Part shown: positions 28,370 through 36,348 of the stretch, piece after piece | Layout of the letters: every line of letters starts with the position of its first letter | Position numbering within the stretch: position 1 is the stretch's first letter | Source of the DNA: G965197005 sp965197005 | GTDB taxonomy: Bacteria; Pseudomonadota; Gammaproteobacteria; Pseudomonadales; Oceanobacteraceae | DNA length: 64,000 nt | Direction of reading: 5' to 3' | Assembly: GCA_965197005.1 (NCBI GenBank) | Contig: OZ239982.1 | Coordinates: 124,001 to 188,000, forward strand | The notes under the pieces: model-generated | Told to the model about the DNA's origin: nothing | The model's input: the letters and a program-made list of their open reading frames with translations, nothing else | The model's database searches: none | Position numbers and translations under genes: made by a program

Positions 28370-29008
28370 ATGAATTTATTATTTAAAAATATATTAGTAC
28401 TAGCACCTCACACTGATGATGGTGAATTTGGTGCCGGAGCAAGTATTGCTAAGTTTTTGGAACAAGGTGCAAAAGTAACCTATGCCGCATTTTCTACCGC
28501 AGAAGAATCAGTTCCTGATGGTATGCCTAAGGATATATTAAAAACAGAAGTTAGGGCTGCCACAAAAGCACTGGGGATTGCTGAAGAAAACCTTATTATC
28601 TTTAATTATCAAGTTCGAAAATTAAACTATGCTAGGCAAGAGATTTTAGAAGAGCTTATTCGTATTCGTAAAGAAAATAATTTTGACTTGGTTCTTATGC
28701 CTTCTCTAAAGGATATTCATCAAGATCATACAACCGTTGCTCAAGAAGGGTTAAGGGCATTTAAAAATACGACTATTTTAGGTTATGAACTGATTTGGAA
28801 TAATTTATCTTTTGATACCACATCGTTTGTTACTTTAGATAAGAAACATATTGAGAAAAAAATTGAAGCATTAAAGTGTTATAAATCACAATATAGTCGT
28901 CCGTATGCTTCAGAGGAGTTTGTATGGGCTTTGGCAAAGACCAGAGGGGTGCAAATTGGTGTGGGCTATGCAGAGTGTTTTGAGGTGGTCAGATGGGTTA
29001 TAACATGA
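28370..29008 (+). CDS. PIG-L family deacetylase
   Basis: A 212-residue LmbE/PIG-L fold protein. The zinc motif appears as APHTDDGEFGAG, a variant of the usual AHPDDE, and the later His pair stands in KDIHQDHTTVAQEG. Members deacetylate N-acetyl amino sugars in nucleotide- or lipid-linked form. It follows a 113-bp AT-rich gap, the largest break inside this operon, in which I see no clear promoter or terminator. TAGGT precedes the ATG. The end overlaps the following broken gene as ATGA. Confidence 0.85.
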   Translation: MNLLFKNILVLAPHTDDGEFGAGASIAKFLEQGAKVTYAAFSTAEESVPDGMPKDILKTEVRAATKALGIAEENLIIFNYQVRKLNYARQEILEELIRIRKENNFDLVLMPSLKDIHQDHTTVAQEGLRAFKNTTILGYELIWNNLSFDTTSFVTLDKKHIEKKIEALKCYKSQYSRPYASEEFVWALAKTRGVQIGVGYAECFEVVRWVIT

Positions 29009-30035
29009 TTAATGTGTTAATGACGGGAGCAGGAGCGCCGGGCGCACCTGGAATTATTCGTTGCTTTAAGCAGGATAGAAATATTAATCTCATAGTTTGT
29101 GATGCCAATGAGCACGCATCAGGACGCTATTTAAACAAGGTTTTTGAATTAGTCCCAATGGCAAGTGAAAGCAATTTTATAGAATCTATTTTGTACCTTT
29201 GTGAAAAGTATAAAATAGATGTGGTTTTTCCATTGGTTACACGAGAGCTGTTTTTGTTTTCCGAATATAAAGAAGATTTTAAAAATAAGGGTATAGAGGT
29301 GCTTGTTTCCGATTTGACGAGTTTAAATATCGCTAATAATAAAAGCGCATTGTATTGCCATTTAGAAAAAACGCTATATCAACTCTGCGTTTTAAAGTGG
29401 CTAATACATTCTCAGATCTACAAACAGCGTTTGACTGCTTGGGCTTTCCTAACAACCCTGTTTGTATTAAGCCTTCCATCTCAAATGGTAGTCGAGGTGT
29501 ACGTATTATTGATAATAAGATCAACGAATATGAATTATTGTTTAATCATAAGCCAAATTCTTTGTATATGAGTTACGATAAAATGTGCGATATATTAAAA
29601 GATAAAAGTTTTCCGCAATTACTGGTAAGCGAGGTATTACCTGGTGATGAATATACTATAGATACTGTTATTCACAAAGGAGAAGTCGTTGTAATTATTC
29701 CTAGAAAGAGATCTAAAATGAATGCTGGAATTTCTGTTGCGGGCGAATTTGAAGAGCACAGAGATATAATAGATTATTGCAAACAGATAATTTCGTCATT
29801 AAAGTTTGTAGGTAATATTGGCTTACAGGTTAAAAAGGCGGTTGACGGGGCTTATAAAATATTAGAAATCAATCCAAGAATACAGGGTACAAGTGTTGCT
29901 GCTTTAGGAGCTGGCGTTAACCTACCATTAATGGCTGTTTATAAGGCATTAGACATGCCGTATAAAGCTCCTATTATAAATTGGAATACAGGATTTGTTA
30001 GATATTATGAAGAAGTCTTTTATCCAGCAGTTTGA
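29005..30035 (+). pseudogene. ATP-grasp domain protein with a -1 frameshift in an A6 run
   Basis: The N-terminal part, from ATG 29005, has a Rossmann-like VLMTGAGAPGAPGIIRCF and VDVVFPLVTREL-type segment (residues up to about 120). The frame changes near 29364-29371, where the codons for HLEK run into six adenines. In the -1 frame the protein continues NAISTLRFKVANTF, then CIKPSISNGSRGV, LLVSEVLPGDEYTIDT and ILEINPRIQGTS, the ATP- and metal-binding parts of a carbamoyl-phosphate-synthase-like ATP-grasp fold. One missing A would explain the break. It could be a mutation, phase variation or an assembly error. The intact protein would ligate an acid to an amine, fitting a PIG-L/HAD/ATP-grasp amino-sugar subcluster. 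Confidence 0.82.
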
Positions 30036-30588
30036 TTTGGTTATCTTTGACCTAGATGGTACTTTGTATAATGAGAAAATTTACTTATTCCATTGTTATA
30101 AAAAGATAGCTGAAAAACTCTTTCCTCAACACAAAGAAGAGGCTGAAGTCTATTTGTGTCAAACTTTCATTAATGAAGGTAGAGAAAGCTTATTTAATAA
30201 GCTGTTTGTTAAATTTGGTTGTATGGAAAATGTATCTGCATGCCTTGATATTATGCGGACTTGTCATATGCCCAAGAGCATTCCTATTTATGAACCTATG
30301 GTAAATTTTATTAAACAAACAAATGCAAATTGTGTTGTTACTAATGGAAATGTTAAGCAACAAAGAAATAAAGTTAAATATTTAGATTGGCAAGGTTTAA
30401 GTATGGATATTTTTTATGCGAACGCAATAGAGCCAAAACCTAGTGCAGCTATATTTTTTCAGGAGATACAGCCTAAATACAAACCTAAAAGTATATTAAT
30501 GGTTGGTGATACGAATATAGATAACCAATTTGCAGATAATATCGGTGCAGAGTTTTTGTATGTAGATAGGGTGTTGGAAAAATTATGA
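30007..30588 (+). CDS. HAD-family phosphatase-like hydrolase
   Basis: A 193-residue HAD protein. Motif I is FDLDGTLYNE (nucleophile Asp plus general acid Asp), motif II has CVVTNGN, and motif III/IV has GDTNIDNQFADNIG. A cap of about 70 residues lies between motifs I and II. It presumably dephosphorylates a sugar-phosphate intermediate. ATG 30007 is chosen over the in-frame TTG 29995. It overlaps the end of the ATP-grasp frame by 29 bp and the next gene by 4 bp. Confidence 0.85.
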   Translation: MKKSFIQQFDLVIFDLDGTLYNEKIYLFHCYKKIAEKLFPQHKEEAEVYLCQTFINEGRESLFNKLFVKFGCMENVSACLDIMRTCHMPKSIPIYEPMVNFIKQTNANCVVTNGNVKQQRNKVKYLDWQGLSMDIFYANAIEPKPSAAIFFQEIQPKYKPKSILMVGDTNIDNQFADNIGAEFLYVDRVLEKL

Positions 30589-31817
30589 ATATATTATATC
30601 TCAATCACTATGCAGGCTCCCCACAATATGGCATGGAGTTTCGCCCTTATCACATGGCGAAGGAGTGGGTAAAAAAAGGACATAACGTGAGCATATTAGC
30701 GGCTGATTTCTCACACGTTCGGGCCAAGCAGCCTGCTACACATGGTCAAAAAATCACGGAAACAATTGATGCAGTTGATTACACTTGGTATCCAACACCT
30801 AAATATAATAAAAATGGTTTTGGACGAGTTAAGAATATTTTTACCTTTTTGTGGCAGGTTTATAAAGACAGCAATCATATTGTGAATGAATTTTCTCCAG
30901 ATCTGGTGATTGCGTCTAGCACTTATCCATTGGATATTTGGGTGGCCAAACGTATAGCTAAAAAAGCAAAGGCAAAATTAGTATTTGAAGTGCATGATTT
31001 ATGGCCATTATCACCAATCGAATTAGGAGGCATGTCTCCTAAACATCCTTTTATCATGCTATGCCAAGCAGCAGAGAATTACGCCTATAAACATGCCGAT
31101 AGGGTCGTATCTATGTTGCCTAAAGTGCATGAGCATATGGCTTCACATGGCTTAGATTTAGATAAACTAACGATTGTTCCTAATGGCGTTGTGGAAGAAG
31201 ACTGGGTGGACTCTAAAGTCGAAGAGTTAGATGAAGATAACTTGCTTCATTTTCTTAAAACAAAAAAAATGCAGGGTAAAATTATAGTAGGCTATGCGGG
31301 CTCTCTTGGAGTAATGTATGGTTTGAATGATTTACTTCAGGCTTTCAAATATTTAGAAGAACGCAATATAATTTGTATTATAGTTGGTAGTGGATTAGAG
31401 CGAGATAAACTAATTACTTATAAAACGAGAGAGGAAATCAATAACGTATTCTTTTTTAAACCTATTCCTAAAACACAGATCCCATCATTATTATGTTATT
31501 TTGATATTGCTTATATGAGTTTTTTATCAATGCCTTTATTTCGTTTTGGTATTAGCCCAAATAAATTAATGGATTATATGATGGCTGCAAAGCCCGTTCT
31601 CTGCGCAATCAATGCGGGTAATGATCCAGTAGCGGAAGCACATTGTGGTTTAACTGTTGCGCCTGAAAACCCTAAAGCTATAGCTGACGGTATAAATCAA
31701 TTAGCAAACTTATCTCAAGCCGAACGAGAAGAAATGGGTCAAAGAGGGCGTGAATTCATTTTGAAAAATCAGACGTATTCTGTTCTGGCAGATAAGTTTT
31801 TAGAGGCCATGCAATGA
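30585..31817 (+). CDS. GT4-type glycosyltransferase (WbuB-like)
   Basis: A 410-residue GT-B enzyme. It begins MNILYLNHYAGSPQYGMEFRP and has FEVHDLWPLSPIELGGMS in the acceptor half, VGYAGSLGVMYGLNDLLQA at the domain junction, and ISPNKLMDYMMAAKPVLCAIN as donor signature. The N-terminus and the HDLWP motif are typical of WbuB-type fucosaminyl/N-acetyl-sugar transferases acting early in O-antigen assembly. It stands two genes before the initiating PglC-type transferase, as often seen. ATGA overlaps join it to both neighbours. Confidence 0.87.
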   Translation: MNILYLNHYAGSPQYGMEFRPYHMAKEWVKKGHNVSILAADFSHVRAKQPATHGQKITETIDAVDYTWYPTPKYNKNGFGRVKNIFTFLWQVYKDSNHIVNEFSPDLVIASSTYPLDIWVAKRIAKKAKAKLVFEVHDLWPLSPIELGGMSPKHPFIMLCQAAENYAYKHADRVVSMLPKVHEHMASHGLDLDKLTIVPNGVVEEDWVDSKVEELDEDNLLHFLKTKKMQGKIIVGYAGSLGVMYGLNDLLQAFKYLEERNIICIIVGSGLERDKLITYKTREEINNVFFFKPIPKTQIPSLLCYFDIAYMSFLSMPLFRFGISPNKLMDYMMAAKPVLCAINAGNDPVAEAHCGLTVAPENPKAIADGINQLANLSQAEREEMGQRGREFILKNQTYSVLADKFLEAMQ

Positions 31818-32971
31818 GTCAACTTTTACCTTTTTCTTTACCTGAAATTGGAGAGGCAGAAATAGATGAAGTTATCGACACATTAAAAAGTGGCTGGGTG
31901 ACAACAGGGCCAAAAACCAAACAGTTTGAACAAGATTTTGCAGGCTATTTAGGTGGTGAGGTTGAGGCTATAGCGGTAAATTCCGCAACATCGGGGTTAC
32001 ACTTGGCACTAGAAGCGGTGGGGGTGACTGCAGGTGATGAGGTAATTGTACCTAGCTATACCTTTACGGCAACCGCAGAAGTGGTGCGTTATTTGGGGGC
32101 AAATCCTGTTTTTGTGGATTCAGATGCGGATACGTTTTGTATCGACGTTGATTTAATTGAACAGCATATCACGGCAAAAACCAAAGTCATTATGCCTGTG
32201 CATTTTGCAGGTATGGCGGCAAACATGAACGAAATTATCGCCATCGCTAAAAAGCATAATCTAAAAGTGATTGAAGATGCTGCCCATGCTTTCCCCTGTA
32301 AGTACAAAGGAAAGCTGATTGGTACATTAGATACAGATGCGACTGTATTTAGTTTTTATGCCAATAAAACCATGACCACAGGCGAAGGCGGTATGCTGGT
32401 ATCTAAAAATCCAGAAATTATTGCCAGAGCCAAAGTAATGCGTTTGCATGGCATTAGTAAAGATGCTTTTGACCGTTATCAGTCAAAAACGCCTGCTTGG
32501 TTTTACGAAGTGATTGAACCGGGGTTTAAATACAATATGCCAGATATTTGTGCTGCTGTCGGTTTGCATCAATTAAAAAGAATTAACCAGTTCCAAAAGC
32601 GTCGTGAACAGTTGGCAAAAGTCTATGATGAGGCATTAAAAGATTTACCAATTATTTTACCGCCTCGTGATAGTGCTACTGGGGGAAATCAACATGCGTG
32701 GCACTTGTACCCTATTCGCCTGACAGAAAACAGCGGTATTGGTCGAGATAAATTTATTGAAGAGATGGCAAAGCGTAACATTGGCTGCTCTGTGCATTTT
32801 ATCCCTTTACACCGCCATCCTATATGGCGAGATACCTATAGTTTGCGTAATGAGCAGTTTCCAGTTGCGGATAAACTATTTTTAAATGAGGTCTCTATTC
32901 CGTTATTTACCAAAATGACTGATGCCGACCAGCTCTATGTGATAGAGCAACTTAAAGCGATTTTGTCGTAG
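31814..32971 (+). CDS. DegT/DnrJ/EryC1/StrS-type sugar aminotransferase
   Basis: A 385-residue PLP enzyme. It has LPFSLPEIGEAEIDEVIDTL, GWVTTGPKTKQFE, NSATSGLHLALEAVG, SYTFTATAEVVRYLG, VIEDAAHAFP and the Schiff-base lysine in FYANKTMTTGEGGM. It is intact, unlike the paralogous aminotransferase at 15564-16733. The family installs an amino group on UDP- or dTDP-keto sugars, and the place next to a PglC-like transferase suggests a PglE-like role in making the first sugar. No 4,6-dehydratase gene lies in this operon; the keto sugar must come from elsewhere. Confidence 0.92.
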   Translation: MSQLLPFSLPEIGEAEIDEVIDTLKSGWVTTGPKTKQFEQDFAGYLGGEVEAIAVNSATSGLHLALEAVGVTAGDEVIVPSYTFTATAEVVRYLGANPVFVDSDADTFCIDVDLIEQHITAKTKVIMPVHFAGMAANMNEIIAIAKKHNLKVIEDAAHAFPCKYKGKLIGTLDTDATVFSFYANKTMTTGEGGMLVSKNPEIIARAKVMRLHGISKDAFDRYQSKTPAWFYEVIEPGFKYNMPDICAAVGLHQLKRINQFQKRREQLAKVYDEALKDLPIILPPRDSATGGNQHAWHLYPIRLTENSGIGRDKFIEEMAKRNIGCSVHFIPLHRHPIWRDTYSLRNEQFPVADKLFLNEVSIPLFTKMTDADQLYVIEQLKAILS

Positions 32972-32978
32972 GTGATGC

Positions 32979-33572
32979 ATGTTAAAACGACTTTTTGATT
33001 TTACCGCAGCTTTGTTTGGATTAACTGCTTTATTACCAGTATTTTTGTTCGTGGCTATTTGGATTAAACTTGATTCCAAGGGCTCGGTTTTTTTTCGTCA
33101 AAAGCGTGTTGGTTTAAATGGTAAGGCTTTTGCCATTTATAAATTTAGAACCATGCAAGAAAACACAGAAAAGCAGAGTCGTTTAACGGTTGGAAAGGAT
33201 AGTCGTGTTACTCAAAGTGGGCAGTTTCTGCGTAAGTATAAATTAGATGAACTGCCACAGTTGATTGATGTGCTGCGTGGTAAAATGAGCCTAGTTGGAC
33301 CCCGCCCTGAAGTTCCAGAGTTTATGGCAGAATATCCTGATGATGTGCGTGCTAAGGTCTTGTCTGTACGCCCTGGCATTACGGATAAAGCATCTATTGA
33401 AATGGTTGATGAAAATGAAATCTTAGGTCAGTATGATGATGCTCGCCAAGCCTATATCGATATTATTTTACCTATTAAGCAAAAGTATTATGTTGATTAT
33501 GCACAAAACCACCATTTTCTTGGTGATATTTTAATTATTTTACAAACTCTTAGAAAAATCCTTTACCGTTAA
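32979..33572 (+). CDS. Initiating sugar-1-phosphate transferase (PglC-type bacterial sugar transferase)
   Basis: A 197-residue monotopic phosphoglycosyltransferase. One N-terminal hydrophobic re-entrant helix (FDFTAALFGLTALLPVFLFVAIW) precedes SVFFRQKRVGLNGKAF, the IYKFRTM motif, RKYKLDELPQL with the catalytic Asp-Glu pair, and SLVGPRPEVPEF. The short length without extra helices matches PglC rather than WcaJ/WbaP. It starts glycan assembly by moving a sugar-1-phosphate to undecaprenyl phosphate. It is the last gene of the plus-strand locus, followed by a terminator-like hairpin. Confidence 0.93.
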   Translation: MLKRLFDFTAALFGLTALLPVFLFVAIWIKLDSKGSVFFRQKRVGLNGKAFAIYKFRTMQENTEKQSRLTVGKDSRVTQSGQFLRKYKLDELPQLIDVLRGKMSLVGPRPEVPEFMAEYPDDVRAKVLSVRPGITDKASIEMVDENEILGQYDDARQAYIDIILPIKQKYYVDYAQNHHFLGDILIILQTLRKILYR

Positions 33573-33584
33573 TGTTTATTTCTT

Positions 33585-33626
33585 GCAATCCCTAATTTAG
33601 GTGTGCTCTAAAAAGGGATTGCGTTT
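33585..33626. terminator. Terminator-like hairpin at the end of the polysaccharide operon
   Basis: GCAATCCCT (33585-33593) pairs with AGGGATTGC (33614-33622), followed by GTTTTG on the plus strand. The 9-bp stem encloses a 20-base loop. It sits between two convergent genes and may serve both strands. The U-tract is short, so efficiency is uncertain. Confidence 0.6.
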
Positions 33627-33643
33627 TGTATAGACTGTTTGTG

Positions 33644-34942
33644 CTATTCATTCAGTTTGGCAACGGTTTTACAAACGTCTTCAGCGCCGGTTTTAATTTC
33701 AATAATGACGCTGTGAGCTTCATTGGCAAGTTGGTTGCCTGTTTCTGCTAGGTTTTGTACTTGCTGCATACTTTGATGAACTTGTTTGGTCAGTTCGGTA
33801 TTTTCGGTTACCACATCGGTAATTTCTACGGTTGAGGTGCTGGTTTTACCTGCTAGCTGGCGTACTTCATCGGCAACTACTGCAAAGCCTCGTCCTTGCT
33901 CTCCTGCACGTGCAGCCTCAATGGCGGCATTCAGTGCCAATAAGTTGGTTTGTTCAGCAATGCCGCTGATGGTGTTCACAATTTCGTTAATTTTTTTCGA
34001 TTGCTCGCTAAGTGTTTCCATAAGGCTTGCAGAGCTAGATACGGTTTGGGTAATTTGTTGCATGGTATCTAGGTTTTGGCGTAGTTTGGCTTCTCCGTCA
34101 ACAGATATTTGTGCGGTTTCAACGGAGGTTGAATGGGCAATGTCAGCGGCATCGTTGTACCTTTGTTGGCGTTTAACACGCTCGGTAATGTCGGTGGCAA
34201 ATTTAATGATCTTATAGACTTTGCCATGGTCGTCAATAATCGGGTTGTAAGAGGCTTCAAGCCAAATGGTGGTGCCATTTTGTGCTATGCGCTCAAATTG
34301 CCCTGCTTTGTAATTTCCTGCGCCTAAGTCACGCCAAAATTGAGCGTATTCATTGGAGCTTACAAAAGAGTCTGGGCATAGCTTTTTATGGTGCTGACCT
34401 TTGACTTCGTCAAGGCTGTAGTTAAATACATTTAGAAAGTTACCATTGGCGTATTCAATGGTGCCATCTGGGGTAAAGCTAATCATGGCTAACGATTTAT
34501 TAAGAGCTTCAATAATCGCTTCTGTTTCATGTGCTTGGTTGGTAATATCGGTTACATCACGGGCGAATTTAACAATTTTTTCAACCTCTCCTATTTCGTT
34601 TTTAACAGGAAAATAGGTAGCATCAACGTATACTGTGCTGCCGTCTTTGGTAATACGTTTAAATACTTTTGTTTGTGCGTTACCTGAGTTTAAATCTGCC
34701 CAAAACCTGCTGTATTCAGGTGAGTTAACCAGTTCGGGCTCGCAAAATAGGCTGTGTTTTTGTCCGACTACTTCGTTCAAGTCGTACTGCATAACATTTA
34801 GAAATAGTGCGTTGGCATCGAGAATTTCACGCTCACAGGAAAACTCAATTGTTGCAATGTTTTCTTTAATTGCAGCTAGAAAAGCGTTTTCATTTCCGCT
34901 ATAACTTTGTTTTGTCTTGTCTTTAAAAAATTTAGAAAGCAT
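33644..34942 (-). CDS. Cytoplasmic PAS-PAS methyl-accepting chemotaxis-like protein
   Basis: A 432-residue protein without membrane segments. Two PAS/PAC domains (about 20-135 and 143-258) share the pattern GQKHSLFCEPELVNSPEYSRFW / GQHHKKLCPDSFVSSNEYAQFW and KFARDVTDIT / KFATDITERV, so they arose by internal duplication. A short methyl-accepting signalling domain follows, with the hairpin tip EQTNLLALNAAIEAARAGEQ and GFAVVADEVRQLA. It resembles soluble redox or ligand receptors related to Aer. No other chemotaxis gene lies nearby. It is convergent with the polysaccharide operon. Confidence 0.9.
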   Translation of the reverse strand: MLSKFFKDKTKQSYSGNENAFLAAIKENIATIEFSCEREILDANALFLNVMQYDLNEVVGQKHSLFCEPELVNSPEYSRFWADLNSGNAQTKVFKRITKDGSTVYVDATYFPVKNEIGEVEKIVKFARDVTDITNQAHETEAIIEALNKSLAMISFTPDGTIEYANGNFLNVFNYSLDEVKGQHHKKLCPDSFVSSNEYAQFWRDLGAGNYKAGQFERIAQNGTTIWLEASYNPIIDDHGKVYKIIKFATDITERVKRQQRYNDAADIAHSTSVETAQISVDGEAKLRQNLDTMQQITQTVSSSASLMETLSEQSKKINEIVNTISGIAEQTNLLALNAAIEAARAGEQGRGFAVVADEVRQLAGKTSTSTVEITDVVTENTELTKQVHQSMQQVQNLAETGNQLANEAHSVIIEIKTGAEDVCKTVAKLNE

Positions 34943-35166
34943 AGTAAATTCCTAGAAAGTGGTTTGAAATCAATGTAATAATTCTAGATTAAATATTTAT
35001 TTTTGCTTGGTTTGTTTTGTTTGATTTTTATTTTTTATATAAATCAATTGGATAGCTTTTTTGTTTTTTGTCATTATGGCTTTTTGCGTTGCTGTAGCAA
35101 ATTAAAGCTGTTTTAGATCCTAGTTTAAAGGAATTTGTATGCCATTATAAAATGACAAAATACAGG
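34943..35166. other. AT-rich intergenic region upstream of the chemoreceptor-like gene
   Basis: This 224-bp gap between the argF stop and the chemoreceptor start contains long A/T runs. No confident promoter, RNA or repeat is visible. It should hold the promoter of the minus-strand chemoreceptor gene and the end of the argF transcript. Confidence 0.4.
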
Positions 35167-36078
35167 TTATTCTTCTTGGCAAACCAGAAATTCCAGTAGT
35201 GCTTTTTGTGCATGTAGGCGGTTTTCAGCTTCATCCCATACTACTGAGCGCGGGTCGTCTAGTAGGGTTTTGGATACTTCTTCACCACGATGGGCAGGTA
35301 GGCAGTGCATAAATAGGCAGTCAGGTTTGGCGGTATCTAAGAGCACTTCATTAATTTGAAAATCAGCAAATTGTTTGCGTCTTTGTGCTTGCTCTTCTTC
35401 TTGTCCCATAGAGGCCCATACGTCAGTGACAATGAGGTCGGCATCTTTTACGGCGCTTTTGGGGTCGTGGGAAAAACAAATGCGTTCGGCATTTTCATCT
35501 AGCAAATATTGGCTTGGCTCAAATCCTTTTGGGGTGGCAATATTTAGCTTAAAGTCAAATTGGCGAGCGGCATTGATATAAGAGTGGCACATGTTGTTGC
35601 CATCGCCAATCCAGCTTACGGTTTTGCCTTGGATAGAGCCACGATGTTCGTAGTAGGTTTGCATATCGGCAAGCAGTTGGCAGGGGTGGAAGTCATCGGT
35701 TAGGGCATTAATGACGGGTACGCTGGAATAGGCGGCAAAGCGTTCTACATCTTCGTGCTTAAAGGTACGAATCATAATGGCATCTACCATGCGAGATAAA
35801 ACCCGTGCGCTGTCTTCTATGGGTTCACCACGCCCAAGTTGGGTGTCTCTAGGTGCTAAGAAAATGGCGTGCCCACCTAGTTGTGCCATGCCTGCTTCAA
35901 ATGAGACACGAGTACGGGTGGAAGACTTGGCAAATATCATACCTAACACATGGTTTTTAAGGGTTTCGTGAGGTTGTTTTGTGTGCTGCATTTTTTTTAG
36001 GCTAATGGCACGTTGTAATATCCAGTTAAGTTCATCACTGGATAGGTCTAAAAGGGTTAAAAAATGACGTACACCCAT
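35167..36078 (-). CDS. argF: Ornithine carbamoyltransferase
   Basis: A 303-residue enzyme. The carbamoyl-phosphate loop is SSTRTRVSFE, with FLAPRDTQLGRGEPIEDSARVLSR and the HPCQLLADMQT-type segment (FHPCQLLAD) following. The ornithine-side motif is FMHCLPAHRGEEV near the C-terminus. It makes citrulline from ornithine and carbamoyl phosphate in arginine synthesis. Length and motifs match anabolic ArgF/OTCase. It begins MGVRHFLTLLDLS at ATG 36078. A hairpin followed by a T-tract on the coding strand stands about 30 bp upstream. No other arg genes are nearby. Confidence 0.95.
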   Translation of the reverse strand: MGVRHFLTLLDLSSDELNWILQRAISLKKMQHTKQPHETLKNHVLGMIFAKSSTRTRVSFEAGMAQLGGHAIFLAPRDTQLGRGEPIEDSARVLSRMVDAIMIRTFKHEDVERFAAYSSVPVINALTDDFHPCQLLADMQTYYEHRGSIQGKTVSWIGDGNNMCHSYINAARQFDFKLNIATPKGFEPSQYLLDENAERICFSHDPKSAVKDADLIVTDVWASMGQEEEQAQRRKQFADFQINEVLLDTAKPDCLFMHCLPAHRGEEVSKTLLDDPRSVVWDEAENRLHAQKALLEFLVCQEE

Positions 36079-36105
36079 AGTTTATCTCGCTATTTGGGGC
36101 TTAAA

Positions 36106-36133
36106 ACACAAAAAGACAGCTTGAGCTGTCTTT
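36106..36133 (-). terminator. Hairpin with T-tract just upstream of argF: terminator or attenuator
   Basis: AAAGACAGC (36112-36120), loop TTGA, GCTGTCTTT (36125-36133) form a perfect 9-bp stem. Read on the minus strand it is followed by about five T and then GTGTTTT. It lies about 215 bp downstream of the ligase gene stop and about 30 bp before the argF ATG. It could end the ligase transcript or control argF by attenuation. The rest of 36079-36348 is AT-rich with no other clear signal. Confidence 0.6.
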
Positions 36134-36348
36134 ATCTAAAGAGTCAATATACGCAAGCTTAGTTGTAAAGTAAATTTAAAAAGCATGATTATAAATAAAT
36201 TTTAATTATTTTTTAAGCGATAGACTGCTGTTGTATTAAAATTCAATCGTTTATTGTCGCATCAATGCTCACGCTGTAAGCTCATTTGGGTGGTATTTTA
36301 AAATAAAGCAAATATCAATAAAAAGGCAATGGTTTTTAATGTTAGGTG

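Noticed and set aside
29341..29400. Programmed -1 frameshifting at AAAAAA
   Set aside because: Possible in principle, but no supporting downstream structure is obvious and the enzyme family is not known to use it; a simple indel is more economical.
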